Of a stretch of 64,000 nt of DNA, positions 15,863-24,982 are shown one piece after another (position 1 is the stretch's first letter; each line of letters opens with the position of its first letter). The notes under the pieces were generated by a model. That model made no database searches and was not told the DNA's origin. It saw only the letters and a list, made by a program, of their open reading frames with translations. This DNA comes from Roseateles sp. YR242. Lineage in GTDB: Bacteria > Pseudomonadota > Gammaproteobacteria > Burkholderiales > Burkholderiaceae_C. Location: contig NZ_FOAV01000003.1 of the NCBI RefSeq assembly GCF_900109745.1, positions 186,001 to 250,000 on the forward strand. Direction: 5' to 3'. Made by a program: the position numbers and the translations under genes.

Positions 15863-17167
15863 ATGCAGGTCTCCACGCCCCCCGCGCCCGCGCCAACTCG
15901 CCCTTCCCGCTCCCCCTGGAGCTGGGTGCCCTCCCTCTACTTCGTGCAGGGCATCCCGTACGTGGTGGTGATGTCGCTCTCCACCGTCATCTACAAAAAC
16001 ATGTCGGTGTCCAACACGGACGTGGCGCTCTACACCAGCGGTCTCTATCTGCCCTGGGTGATCAAGCCCCTCTGGTCGCCCCTGGTGGAGATGATGGGCA
16101 CCAAACGGCTGTGGACCACGCTGCTGCAGCTGGGCATGGGCGCGGCCCTGGCGGCCGTGGCGCTGACGCTGCCGATGGACCGTTTCTTCCAGTTGTCGCT
16201 GGCCATGTTCTGGCTGATGGCGTTTGCCTCGGCCTCGCACGACATCGCCGCCGACGGCTATTACATGCTGGCCCTGCCGCAGCACACGCAGGCCGCCTTC
16301 GTGGGCGTGCGTTCCACCTTCTACCGGCTCGCCAACATCGCCGGCAACGGCGGCATGGTGTGGCTGGCGGGTGAACTGCATGACGAGGGAAGGGACTGGG
16401 CCCATGCCTGGCAGACCGTGCTGGCCCTGGTCGCGGCCGTGTTCATCGGCCTGGCCGCCTTCCACGCCTGGCGCCTGCCCCGTCCGGCCAATGACGCACC
16501 CGCCCCCCGCGAAGAACGGCAATGGCAGCACTTCTTCGCCATCTTTGGCGAGTTCTTCCGCAAGCCGGGGCTGCTGGTGATCATCGGCTTCCTGCTGCTG
16601 TACCGCTTCCCCGAGGCGCAGTTGCTCAAGCTGGCCACGCCCTTCCTGCTGGACCCCACCAGCGTCGGCGGCCTGGGCCTCGACAACAAGGCGGTGGGGC
16701 TGGCGTATGGCACGGTCGGGTTGGTCGCCCTGACCCTGGGCGGGCTGCTGGGGGGCTGGATCATTTCCCGGGTGGGCCTGAAGCGGGCCTTGTGGCCGCT
16801 GGTGCTGGCCATGCATTTGCCCAACGTGGTGTTCCTGGCCATGGCCTGGACCCATCCCGGCCACCTCTGGATCATCTGCGCAGCGCTGGCGGTGGAACAG
16901 TTCGGTTATGGCCTGGGCTTCACGGCCTATCTGATGTTCATGATCCTGGTGGCCGACGGGCCCCACAAGACCGCGCACTACGCCCTGTGCACCGGCTTCA
17001 TGGCGCTGGGCATGATGGTGCCGGGCATGTGGAGCGGCTGGCTGCAAAGCCAGCTGGGCTACCTGCACTTCTTCGGCTGGGTCCTGGTGGCCGCCCTGCC
17101 CTCGCTGCTGATGACGGCACAGATCCAGGTGCCGGACGACTTTGGCAAGAAACAGGCTGCGGCCTGA
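15863..17167 (+). CDS. AmpG-like MFS transporter (PAT family), probable muropeptide/amino-sugar importer
   Basis: 434-residue inner-membrane protein with about twelve membrane segments. The first segment SLYFVQGIPYVVVMSL followed by YTSGLYLPWVIKPLWSPLVE resembles the AmpG/PAT subgroup of the major facilitator superfamily, which imports anhydromuropeptides or related compounds. Sandwiched between murQ and a DigH-like glycosidase gene, it most likely brings in GlcNAc-anhMurNAc, MurNAc or muropeptides for MurQ-dependent catabolism. No clear Shine-Dalgarno is visible; tandem repeats lie right before the start. It could transport another substrate, so the symbol is not given. Confidence 0.82.
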   Translation: MQVSTPPAPAPTRPSRSPWSWVPSLYFVQGIPYVVVMSLSTVIYKNMSVSNTDVALYTSGLYLPWVIKPLWSPLVEMMGTKRLWTTLLQLGMGAALAAVALTLPMDRFFQLSLAMFWLMAFASASHDIAADGYYMLALPQHTQAAFVGVRSTFYRLANIAGNGGMVWLAGELHDEGRDWAHAWQTVLALVAAVFIGLAAFHAWRLPRPANDAPAPREERQWQHFFAIFGEFFRKPGLLVIIGFLLLYRFPEAQLLKLATPFLLDPTSVGGLGLDNKAVGLAYGTVGLVALTLGGLLGGWIISRVGLKRALWPLVLAMHLPNVVFLAMAWTHPGHLWIICAALAVEQFGYGLGFTAYLMFMILVADGPHKTAHYALCTGFMALGMMVPGMWSGWLQSQLGYLHFFGWVLVAALPSLLMTAQIQVPDDFGKKQAAA

Positions 17168-17232
17168 TTCGGCAGAACCTGAGGCCGCACGGGGTATCGT
17201 CGCGGCTTCGCGGAACAAGGACTCCTGAACCG

Positions 17233-18771
17233 ATGCAACGGCGACGCCTGCTCCACGCGGCCCTCGGATGGCCCGCCGCCACCCTTGGCGCAGGCGCCTT
17301 GAACGGCTGCGCCTCCGTCGCCCACCCCTCGCTGCCCGACACCCCGCCCGCCACCAGCCCCGTCAACGGGCCCCCGCCCGTACCGCGGGAGTTCCGCGGC
17401 GTCTGGGTGGCCAGCGTGGCCAACATTGACTGGCCCAGCCGCCGAGGGCTGACCGCCGAACAGCAGGTGGCCGAGATCCACCAGCTGCTGGATACCGTGC
17501 GCGACCTGCGGCTCAATGCCGTGGTGCTGCAGGTGCGCACCAGCGCCGACGCACTGTATGCCTCCACCCTGGAACCCTGGAGCGAGTACCTCACCGGCGT
17601 GCAGGGCCAGCCCCCCGGCTACGACCCGCTCGCCGTCTGGCTGGCCGAGGCACACGCACGCGGCCTGGAACTGCATGGCTGGATCAACCCCTACCGGGCC
17701 CGGCAAAGCGGCGCGAAGTCCGCGCTCTCCCCCCAGCACGTCAGCCGCAGCCGGCCGGCGTGGGTGAAGACCTATGGGGATCAACTGTGGATCGACCCCG
17801 GCGAACCCGAGGCGGCCGACCACACCCTGGCCGTGTGCAAGGACCTGCTCAGCCGCTACGCGGTTGATGGGCTGCACATCGACGACTACTTCTACCCCTA
17901 CCCGGTCCAGGACAGCAGCAAGCAGGAACTGGATTTTCCGGACGAGCTGAGCTGGCAACGCTATCTGAACCAGGGTGGCACGCTCAGCCGCACCGACTGG
18001 CGCCGCGACAACGTGGACCGACTGGTGGAGCGGCTGCACACCCTGGTGCGGGAAGTCCGGCCCACCGCCCGCCTGGGCATCAGCCCCTTCGGCCTGCCCC
18101 GCCCGGACCAGCGCCCGGCCGGCATCGAAGGCTTCTCCCAATACGACAGGCTCTATGCCGACGTGGAGCGCTGGCTGGCGCAAGGCTGGCTGGATTACCT
18201 GGCCCCGCAGTTGTACTGGCCGCGGGCCCAGAAGCCACAGGCCTTCGAGACGCTGCTGCGCAGCTGGCAAGGGTTGAATCCACAGCAACGCCACATCTGG
18301 CCCGGCCTGTTCACCAGCAAGGCCGTGACGGACGTGCCCGGATGGACACCGGAAGAGATCCCGGCCCAGGTGGAAATCTGCCGCACGGCGCCCGCCACCA
18401 GCGGCCACCTGCACTTCAGCATGGTGGCCCTGGCCCAGAACCGGCGCGGGCTGACCCAACTGCTGCGCCAGGGCGTGTACACCCAGCCGGCATTGCCACC
18501 GACCACGCCGTGGCTGACAGCGCCCCCCTGCGGCGAGGTGAAGCTCCTGCGCCAGGCCGACGGCAGCCTCCGGCTCGCGACCCAGGATGGCGCACCCGCG
18601 CGGCTATTCGCACTATGGCGACGCGTAGCGCACCGCCCCGAGGCAGCCTGGCGGTTCGAGCTGATCCCCGCCGACGGCCGCCTGCCTGCGCCGGAGTCCG
18701 GGGAAACACTGGTGGCCTGCGCCATCAACGACATCAATGTCGAAGGACCCGCAGCAACGTTCGTTGCCTGA
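17233..18771 (+). CDS. Glycosyl hydrolase-like 10 lipoprotein (DigH/YddW type)
   Basis: 512-residue lipoprotein with an N-terminal RRR motif, hydrophobic region and lipobox LNGC (Cys21), possibly Tat-exported. The domain begins at about residue 50 with FRGVWVASVANIDWPS and contains VDGLHIDDYFYPYP, GINPYRAR-like and PRPDQRPAG...W..QGW.DYLAPQLYW segments of the GHL10 family (PF02638). E. coli DigH of this family is a glycosidase that cleaves peptide-free (denuded) peptidoglycan strands. Start 17233 follows AAGGA and the end of the importer gene by 65 bases. It would cut glycan left bare by the AmiD amidase encoded further on. Family is clear; exact linkage specificity is inferred. Confidence 0.9.
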   Translation: MQRRRLLHAALGWPAATLGAGALNGCASVAHPSLPDTPPATSPVNGPPPVPREFRGVWVASVANIDWPSRRGLTAEQQVAEIHQLLDTVRDLRLNAVVLQVRTSADALYASTLEPWSEYLTGVQGQPPGYDPLAVWLAEAHARGLELHGWINPYRARQSGAKSALSPQHVSRSRPAWVKTYGDQLWIDPGEPEAADHTLAVCKDLLSRYAVDGLHIDDYFYPYPVQDSSKQELDFPDELSWQRYLNQGGTLSRTDWRRDNVDRLVERLHTLVREVRPTARLGISPFGLPRPDQRPAGIEGFSQYDRLYADVERWLAQGWLDYLAPQLYWPRAQKPQAFETLLRSWQGLNPQQRHIWPGLFTSKAVTDVPGWTPEEIPAQVEICRTAPATSGHLHFSMVALAQNRRGLTQLLRQGVYTQPALPPTTPWLTAPPCGEVKLLRQADGSLRLATQDGAPARLFALWRRVAHRPEAAWRFELIPADGRLPAPESGETLVACAINDINVEGPAATFVA

Positions 18772-19161
18772 GGGTTCACCGACGTTCAAGAACTGTCGAT
18801 TCCGCGCAACGTTGTAACGTATCTAGGGGCGCTCCCCAACCTCCGGAGAAACCCTGTGAAATGGCCATCCAACAGCGATCCAACGGCCTCTCCAGCGTGT
18901 GGAGGGCGTGTTGAGCGCATGGGGACGCACCACCTGCCGGCGGCCTTTGAACACCCGGCAGCACCCTGTCATTTCTTGTCACACACCTACAACATCCGGC
19001 CCGGAGACTCGCGTCCGTGAATCGCCGAGGTGGGTTCCGGCACGCCGGAAAACACTCGCTGGCACAAAGTGACCGGGATTGGAGCAAACCCTAGTGGGCC
19101 GGTAATGGTCGCATTGCTGGGGTGTGACTCGACTGGTAGGCTTTTTGCTTGAGATTAAGGA

Positions 19162-19178
19162 GGACCGGATTCCGGTCC
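19162..19178 (+). promoter_or_regulatory. Inverted repeat in TonB receptor leader
   Basis: GGACCGGA-T-TCCGGTCC, perfect 8-base arms with one central base, flanked by a weaker outer pairing TTGCTT (19145) with AAGCAA (19185). It could be an operator or the top of an RNA hairpin; AAGGAGGA just inside it would be sequestered in the hairpin. Confidence 0.45.
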
Positions 19179-19246
19179 CCAACAAAGCAAGAGGGTGGCT
19201 GGTTGAAAGAGGCCGGCGGTCGGGAATTTCGGGCCGCTAAAACAGG

Positions 19247-19261
19247 CGCAAAACGTTTGCG
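19247..19261 (+). promoter_or_regulatory. LacI/GalR-type operator-like palindrome
   Basis: CGCAAA-ACG-TTTGCG, perfect 6-base arms around ACG, 123 bases before the receptor ATG. The AAACGTTTGCG half equals the core recognised by LacI-family proteins such as PurR. No LacI-family gene is in the window, so the regulator would be elsewhere. Confidence 0.45.
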
Positions 19262-19383
19262 AGGGAGTGGTGCCTTGCGCGTGACGTCTGAAAGGGCCCG
19301 GAATGGCGAGGGAAGCCTTCCATGCAGCCGCGGATTCGGTGGTTTCGTTTTTAAAAATCGGTTCGTCGCACAGGAGCGCAAGA

Positions 19384-21837
19384 ATGAGTCAGAAGAATTG
19401 GTTGGGATTCAGCAAGACGGCATTGGCCGCCGCCGCAGCAATGGTGGTGGTGATGCCGGCCATGGCCGCGGAAGAGGCCAAGAAGAAGGCTGAACAGTCT
19501 CAAGACGATGGCGCTCCGCGCGCAAAGGAAGACACGGTCCGTCTGGGCACGATCGTGATCACGGGTGAGGGCGGCAAGCTGGGTGTGGGCCAGATGCTGA
19601 ACGAAGACGCCGCCAAGGCACGCAGCACGGTCACCCGCGCCGCGATCGACAAGGACCGCTCCACCGGCAACCCGTATCAGGCCCTGGCCCTGCTGCCCGG
19701 CGTGAACACCTTCAACTACGACGCCACCGGTCTGTACGGCGGCGGCATGACCGTCCGCGGCTTCGGCTCGGACCAGATGGGCTTCACCGTCAACGGCGTG
19801 CCGGTCAACGACTCCGGCAGCTTCGCTGTCTATCCGCAGGAATATGCGGACCAGGAAAACCTTTGCACCCAGTCCATCAACCAGGGTAGCCCGGATTCCG
19901 ACTCCCCCGCCGCTGGCGCCACGGGTGGCAATGTCACCATCACCAGCTGCGACCCGGAAGACAAGCGCCGCGTCCGCTTCACCCAGACCCTGGGTGAACT
20001 GAGCCTCACGCGCACCTTCCTGCGTTACGACACCGGCCGCTTCTTCGACAACAGCGCCAAGGTGTTCCTGAGCTACTCGCACACTGAAGCTGACAAGTGG
20101 AAGGGTGAGGGCTCGGCCAAGAAGGACCACATCGACGCGGCCTTCCGTTGGGACATCAACGAAGACAACAAGGTGCTGGGCTCGGTGCTGTACAACCGCG
20201 CCATCAACAACAACATCAACAGCGTCAGCGTTGCCCAGTTGAAGGCCAACGGCTACAAGTACGACTACTCCACCACCTTCCCCGGCCACCTCACACCGGT
20301 GGCCGGAACGGCGCAGAACGAAGGCGCCTCCGGCTACCTGCCCTCGCCCGCCTACTACAAGCTGGCTAACAACCCCTTCGAAAACGCCATCTTCTCGTTG
20401 TCCGGCTCATTCAAGCTGGCCACCGACACCTACCTGAAGGTGCAACCCTACCTCTGGTACGGCTACGGCAACGGCGGTGTGCAACAGACGACGCTGAAGG
20501 AAACCGGCTTCTACAACGCCACCTCCGGCAAGCTCGACGGCGTGAAGGACCTGAACGGCGACGGCGACACGCTCGACACGATTGCTGTCGGCCGCGCCAG
20601 CGTGACCAAGACCTTCCGCCCCGGCATCACGACCGAACTGAACACCACGCTGGGTGACCACAACATCCGCGTCGGCGTCTGGTACGAACGTGCCCGCCAT
20701 GGTCAGACACAACCGGCTGTCACGGTGGACAACGCCGGCAACCTGGCCAGCGTGTGGCTGGATTCGGGCAACATCACCCGCGCTGACGGTACGCTGTACC
20801 AGGGCCGCGACTGGTACACCGTCAGCACCGCCTACCAGGCCTATGTGATGGACAACTGGTCCTTCCTGAACGACAGCGGTATGCTGACCGTGGGCCTGCG
20901 TACGCCGCACGTGACCCGCGATTTCACGGGCAACGCCAACGAGAGCTTCGCCTACAACTACAAGCTCAAGCGCAGCTACGACGAACTGCTGCCGCAAGCA
21001 GGCCTGCGCTTCAACCTGGACAGGAGCCAGCAAGTCTTCGTGAACGTGTCGAAGAACTTCCGCGCACCGCCCAACTACGCCTTCGCCAACTCCACGTCGT
21101 CCATCAACGTGCAGGCCGATGCCGCCGGCAATGTGAGCCTGATCACCGAACTGAAGCCTGAAACCTCCGTCATGACCGACGTGGGCTACCGCTTCCAGTC
21201 CAAGGCGATCTCGCTGTCGGCCACTTACTTCAACTCCGACTTCAAGAACCGTCAGGCGACGGCTTTTGATCCGACCACCAACTTCTCCGCCAACATCAAT
21301 GCTGGCCGGGTGAACGTGCGCGGCATGGAATTCGAAGCCGGTACCGGCGTGTTCAAGGGCTTCTCGGCCTACGGATCGCTGACGGTCCAGCACAGCGAGC
21401 TGAAGGACAACCTCACCGTGGGCAAGGCCGCTACTGCCTCCACCACGGGCGTGGAACTGCCCACTTCCGGCAAGACCTATGTGCTGACCCCGCACACCAT
21501 GGTCGGCCTGTCGGTGCAGTATGAGTACGGTCCTTTCTATGGCCGCCTGAAGGTCAAGCGCACGGGCCACCAGTACGCCACCATGACCAACGACGAAGAA
21601 GTGCCGGCCTACACCGTCGGCGACTTCGACGCTGGCTACAAGATCGGCGACGTGGGCAACTGGGCCAGCAACGTGATGCTGCGCCTGAACGTGAGCAACA
21701 TCGGCAACACCCGTTATCGCAACCCGAGCGGTTCGCAGACCAACTCGGTGGCCTACAACGGCTCCCGTACCAACACGGTCTATTACTACCTGGGTGCACC
21801 GCGCTTCACGTCGCTCAGCGTCAGCGCCGACTTCTAA
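19384..21837 (+). CDS. TonB-dependent outer-membrane receptor (first)
   Basis: 817-residue receptor with signal peptide (about 1-29, ending MPAMAA), a TonB-box-like VRLGTIVITGE, a plug domain (NPYQALALLPGVNTFNYDATGLYGGGMTVRGFGSDQMGFTVNGVPVNDSG) split here as the family motifs PGVNT...VRGF...GVPVND, and a long barrel ending SLSVSADF with terminal Phe. Start 19384 is set by AGGAG seven bases upstream. It lies between the glycosidase gene and the amino-sugar kinase gene and is followed by a strong terminator. Codon use is strikingly regular, suggesting high expression. Context suggests uptake of cell-wall glycan or peptide fragments; siderophore transport cannot be excluded. Confidence 0.92.
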   Translation: MSQKNWLGFSKTALAAAAAMVVVMPAMAAEEAKKKAEQSQDDGAPRAKEDTVRLGTIVITGEGGKLGVGQMLNEDAAKARSTVTRAAIDKDRSTGNPYQALALLPGVNTFNYDATGLYGGGMTVRGFGSDQMGFTVNGVPVNDSGSFAVYPQEYADQENLCTQSINQGSPDSDSPAAGATGGNVTITSCDPEDKRRVRFTQTLGELSLTRTFLRYDTGRFFDNSAKVFLSYSHTEADKWKGEGSAKKDHIDAAFRWDINEDNKVLGSVLYNRAINNNINSVSVAQLKANGYKYDYSTTFPGHLTPVAGTAQNEGASGYLPSPAYYKLANNPFENAIFSLSGSFKLATDTYLKVQPYLWYGYGNGGVQQTTLKETGFYNATSGKLDGVKDLNGDGDTLDTIAVGRASVTKTFRPGITTELNTTLGDHNIRVGVWYERARHGQTQPAVTVDNAGNLASVWLDSGNITRADGTLYQGRDWYTVSTAYQAYVMDNWSFLNDSGMLTVGLRTPHVTRDFTGNANESFAYNYKLKRSYDELLPQAGLRFNLDRSQQVFVNVSKNFRAPPNYAFANSTSSINVQADAAGNVSLITELKPETSVMTDVGYRFQSKAISLSATYFNSDFKNRQATAFDPTTNFSANINAGRVNVRGMEFEAGTGVFKGFSAYGSLTVQHSELKDNLTVGKAATASTTGVELPTSGKTYVLTPHTMVGLSVQYEYGPFYGRLKVKRTGHQYATMTNDEEVPAYTVGDFDAGYKIGDVGNWASNVMLRLNVSNIGNTRYRNPSGSQTNSVAYNGSRTNTVYYYLGAPRFTSLSVSADF

Positions 21838-21850
21838 GTGCACGGAAGGC

Positions 21851-21868
21851 AGCGGCCCCGGCCGCTGC
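21851..21868 (+). other. GC-rich hairpin after TonB receptor stop
   Basis: CAGCGGCC-CC-GGCCGCTG, perfect 8-base arms, 13 bases after the receptor stop and just before the terminator; probably stabilises the 3' end of the mRNA. Confidence 0.5.
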
Positions 21869-21881
21869 CGCACAGCCCCTC

Positions 21882-21915
21882 AAAACCGCGCCGGTTCCCC
21901 GGCGCGGTTTTTTTT
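21882..21915 (+). terminator. Rho-independent terminator after TonB receptor
   Basis: Stem AAAACCGCGCCGG / CCGGCGCGGTTTT with TTCC loop, followed by four more T. The 13-pair stem with an uninterrupted T run is one of the two clearest intrinsic terminators in the window and separates the receptor from the kinase gene. Confidence 0.9.
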
Positions 21916-22044
21916 CGTCAGCGCGATGTCTGCGCGATCTCTGCACGATCCCACTCACCCATGACTCCATCTCATACCCGCCCCGTGCATTGACACTGGC
22001 GGCAGCCGCCCTCGGCGCCTTAAGCTCGCACCCATCGGACCCCC

Positions 22045-23043
22045 ATGAGCTCGCCCGCCGCCCACACCATCCCTCCAGCCTTCGGCCTCGGCCTAGATGC
22101 CGGCGGCACCCAGACCCGCTGGTGCCTGGCCCGCCCGGACGGCAGCCTCGTCGCCCGGGGCGCCGTGGGTGGCTTCAGCGCGCTGCTGCTGGACAGCAGC
22201 GCGGGCCGCGTCACCCTCGCCCAGACCCTGCAGGCGTTGGCCGCAGCCGTCTGGTCCGCCTCCGGCCCAGGGCAGGTCAAGGCCGCTTGCGCCGGCATCA
22301 CCGGTCTGGGAGAACCCGACGGCCCCGCCGGCCAGCAACTGCGCGCCCTGCTGGCCCAACAACTGGGAATCGCCCCGGCCGCCATCCACTGCGACAGTGA
22401 CATCGCCGCCGCCTGGCACGCCCTCTACCAGCCCGGTGAGGGCTACCTCGTCTACGCCGGCACCGGGTCGATCGCCGCCTACATCGACCCGGCAGGCACC
22501 ATGCACCGCGCCGGTGGCCGCGGCCCGCTGATCGGCGACGAAGGCGGTGGCCAATGGATCGCCCGGGAAGCACTGGCGCTGGTCTGGCGCCGGGAGGACG
22601 AAGCCCCCGGCGCCTGGCAACACTCGCTGCTCGCACGCCGGCTCTTCACCACCCTGGGCAGCCCGGGCTGGCCCACCACCCGACGCTTCCTCTATGGCGG
22701 AGATTCCGCCACCCGCCGCGGCACCATCGGCCAGCTGGCCCTGGCGGTCGCCGAGGCCGCTCACGGCCACGATGCGGACGCCCTGGCGCTGTTGCACCGC
22801 GCTGGCGCCGAACTGGCCCGGCTGGCGTTGGCACTGTGCCACCGGCTGGGGCCCCGTCCGGTCACGGCTGCCGGACGTGTGCTGCAATTGCATCCGGCGC
22901 TGACCACCGGCCTTCGGACAGCCCTGCCGTCCGACCTTCCGATGACCATTGCCCAACCCGACACCGCCCTGGCTGCTGCCCGGCGCGCGGCACTCTCCGC
23001 TACATTGCCCAGCACATGGCCCGCTCCTCTGAACACCCCATGA
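22045..23043 (+). CDS. BadF/BadG-family amino-sugar kinase (GlcNAc/MurNAc kinase-like)
   Basis: 332-residue cytoplasmic kinase of the ASKHA superfamily. Phosphate-1 motif GLDAGGTQTR (16-25), D119 in CDSDIAAAW, AGTGSIA (138-144) and GDEGGGQWI (164-172) are those of the N-acetylglucosamine kinase branch of the BadF family, which includes Clostridium MurK acting on GlcNAc and MurNAc. Since murQ is nearby and no anmK is seen, this enzyme probably makes the MurNAc-6-phosphate (and GlcNAc-6-phosphate) used by MurQ. Its stop overlaps the amidase start by ATGA. Substrate preference is inferred from context. Confidence 0.87.
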   Translation: MSSPAAHTIPPAFGLGLDAGGTQTRWCLARPDGSLVARGAVGGFSALLLDSSAGRVTLAQTLQALAAAVWSASGPGQVKAACAGITGLGEPDGPAGQQLRALLAQQLGIAPAAIHCDSDIAAAWHALYQPGEGYLVYAGTGSIAAYIDPAGTMHRAGGRGPLIGDEGGGQWIAREALALVWRREDEAPGAWQHSLLARRLFTTLGSPGWPTTRRFLYGGDSATRRGTIGQLALAVAEAAHGHDADALALLHRAGAELARLALALCHRLGPRPVTAAGRVLQLHPALTTGLRTALPSDLPMTIAQPDTALAAARRAALSATLPSTWPAPLNTP

Positions 23044-23888
23044 AGATCCGCACCCGCCTGCTTGCCCTTGCCTCCGCCTTCTTCCTGGCGGCCTGCGCCA
23101 CCCCCTCCCACCAGATCGACCGCACCCATGTCTCGGAGAACCAGGACAGCCGGGTGCAGTTCCTCATCCTCCACTACACCGCCATCGACTTCGACAAGTC
23201 GCTCAAGGTCCTGACCACGGGCGGCAAGGTCTCGGCCCATTACCTGGTCAGCGATAACCCGGTGAAGACCTACCAACTGGTGGACGAGAACCGACGCTCC
23301 TGGCATGCCGGTGTGAGCTACTGGGCAGGCGCCACCAACCTGAACGCCGCATCAATCGGCATCGAGATCGTCAACCCCGGTTTCGTCGACACGCCGGCCG
23401 GTCGCGTCTACGCGGGTTACCCGCAACAGCAGGTGGACGAAGTCATCCACCTGGTTCGGGAGATCGCCGCGCGTCACCGCATCCGCCCAGACCGCATCCT
23501 GGGCCACAACGACATCGCCCCCGGCCGCAAGCAGGACCCGGGCCCCGCCTTCCCGTGGAAGCAACTGGCTGACGCGGGCCTGATCCCCTGGCCCGACCCG
23601 GCCCTGCTGGAAATCCGGCGGACCGTCTTCCAGGTCGTGCCGCTGCCGGACATTGCCTGGTTCCAGCAGAAGCTCGCCCAGGTGGGCTACCAGACCCCGC
23701 AGACCGGCATTCTGGACACCGCCACCCGCGAGGTGCTGGCCACCTTCCAGATGAAATACCGTCCCACCAACTGCGCGGGTGACCCCGATGGCGACACCGC
23801 CGCGCTGCTGGACGTGGTGACCACACCGGGCGGCATGATCACGCTGCAGGCCTCACCGGCCACGACGGACAATCGGTCTCCATACTGA
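23040..23888 (+). CDS. amiD: N-acetylmuramoyl-L-alanine amidase lipoprotein, AmiD type
   Basis: 282-residue lipoprotein (lipobox FLAAC, Cys19) combining an Amidase_2 zinc domain (about 35-180) and a C-terminal peptidoglycan-binding domain (about 205-260). Zinc ligands and catalytic residues correspond to E. coli AmiD: H45 (ILHYTA), E109 (IGIEIVNPG), H156 (LGHNDIAPG), K164 and D166 (KQDPG). The enzyme cuts the bond between MurNAc (or anhydroMurNAc) and L-Ala, freeing stem peptides from glycan. It is translationally coupled to the sugar kinase and followed at once by a peptide importer, so both products have a dedicated path. Confidence 0.94.
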   Translation: MKIRTRLLALASAFFLAACATPSHQIDRTHVSENQDSRVQFLILHYTAIDFDKSLKVLTTGGKVSAHYLVSDNPVKTYQLVDENRRSWHAGVSYWAGATNLNAASIGIEIVNPGFVDTPAGRVYAGYPQQQVDEVIHLVREIAARHRIRPDRILGHNDIAPGRKQDPGPAFPWKQLADAGLIPWPDPALLEIRRTVFQVVPLPDIAWFQQKLAQVGYQTPQTGILDTATREVLATFQMKYRPTNCAGDPDGDTAALLDVVTTPGGMITLQASPATTDNRSPY

Positions 23889-23971
23889 ACGGCCTCGATC
23901 GGCTCAAGCGGCAGGAGCCTTCGCCAGGCAGTCCCTCGGCGGCCCCGGCCCACCTCTCACCTTAGGTCACT

Positions 23972-24982
23972 TTGCTCCACTTCCTGCTCAAGCGCCTGGC
24001 CACCCTGTTGCCCACCCTGGTCGGCGTGACGCTGGTGGCGTTCGGCCTGATCCGCCTGGTGCCGGGCGACCCTGTCGCCATCATGATGGGCGAACGCGCA
24101 CTGGATGCGGACACCCATGCCCGGCTGATGCATGAACTGGGGCTGGACCAGCCGCTGTGGCGGCAGTACCTGGCCTACATCAACGGCCTGCTGCACGGCG
24201 ACCTGGGGCAGTCGCTGGTCTCGCACGAGCCGGTCTCGCGCGAGTTCCTGGCGCTCTTCCCCGCCACGGCGGAACTCGCCCTGGCGGCGCTGGGGGTGGC
24301 CATCGTCATCGGCCTGGCCCTGGGCATCGCTGCCGCGCTGCGGCGCGGTTCCTGGCTGGACCAGGGGGTGATGGGCCTGGCCACGGTGGGTTACTCCATG
24401 CCCGTGTTCTGGTGGGGGCTGATCCTGATCATGACCTTCTCGGTGGGCCTGGGCTGGACCCCGGTCTCCGGCCGCGTGGCGGTGGAATACGACATCCAGC
24501 GCCTCACCGGCTTCATGCTCATCGACGCGGCCCTGCACCCCGAACCCGGCGCCTGGTGGTCCGCGCTGCGCCACCTGCTGCTGCCGGCCGCCGTGCTGGC
24601 CACGTCCAACGCGGCGGTCATCGCCCGCATGACCCGCTCCAGCCTGCTGGAGGTGCTGCGGGAAGACTACATGCGCAGCGCCCGCGCCCGGGGTCTCAGC
24701 CCCTCGCGCGTGGTGCTGGTGCACGGCCTGCGCAACGCGCTCATCCCCGTCATCACCGTGATCGGCCTGCGGGTGGGCAGCCTGCTGGCCGGCGCGGTGC
24801 TCACCGAGACCATCTTCTCCTGGCCCGGCATCGGCAAGTGGCTGATCGATGCCATCGCGCGGCGGGACTATCCGGTGGTGCAGGCCGGCATCCTGATCTC
24901 CGCCTGTGGCTTCATCGTCATCAATCTGGTGGTGGACCTGCTGTACGGCGTGGTCAACCCACGGATCAGGAGCACGCGATGA
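23972..24982 (+). CDS. Peptide ABC transporter permease, DppB type (operon 2)
   Basis: 336-residue inner-membrane permease. N-terminal MLHFLLKRLATLLPTLVGVTLV, GDPVAIMMGERA, the EAA-like loop DYMRSARARGLSPSRVVLVH and the segment AVLTETIFSWPGIGKWL are typical of DppB/OppB. It starts at a TTG with only a weak AGG upstream. It sits 83 bases after the AmiD gene and begins a four-gene transporter run; no promoter is obvious in the gap, so it may be read through from the kinase and amidase genes. Probably imports stem peptides or dipeptides. Confidence 0.93.
   Translation: MLHFLLKRLATLLPTLVGVTLVAFGLIRLVPGDPVAIMMGERALDADTHARLMHELGLDQPLWRQYLAYINGLLHGDLGQSLVSHEPVSREFLALFPATAELALAALGVAIVIGLALGIAAALRRGSWLDQGVMGLATVGYSMPVFWWGLILIMTFSVGLGWTPVSGRVAVEYDIQRLTGFMLIDAALHPEPGAWWSALRHLLLPAAVLATSNAAVIARMTRSSLLEVLREDYMRSARARGLSPSRVVLVHGLRNALIPVITVIGLRVGSLLAGAVLTETIFSWPGIGKWLIDAIARRDYPVVQAGILISACGFIVINLVVDLLYGVVNPRIRSTR

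Larger units (their letters stand above)
18772..19383. other. Long leader/intergenic region before TonB receptor gene
   Basis: 612 bases without a supportable gene. It contains AACGTTGTAACGT at 18808 (arms ACGTT/AACGT), a half-site-like GCCGGTAATGGT near 19099, a 17-bp inverted repeat at 19162 and a LacI-type palindrome at 19247, both listed separately. A 53-codon GTG frame from 18857 has unremarkable composition and is not called. The length and structure suggest a controlled promoter and untranslated leader for the receptor. Confidence 0.6.

Noticed and set aside
18857-19018. 53-codon GTG frame after the DigH-type gene
   Set aside because: Translation looks random and no conserved feature supports it despite a GGAGAA upstream.
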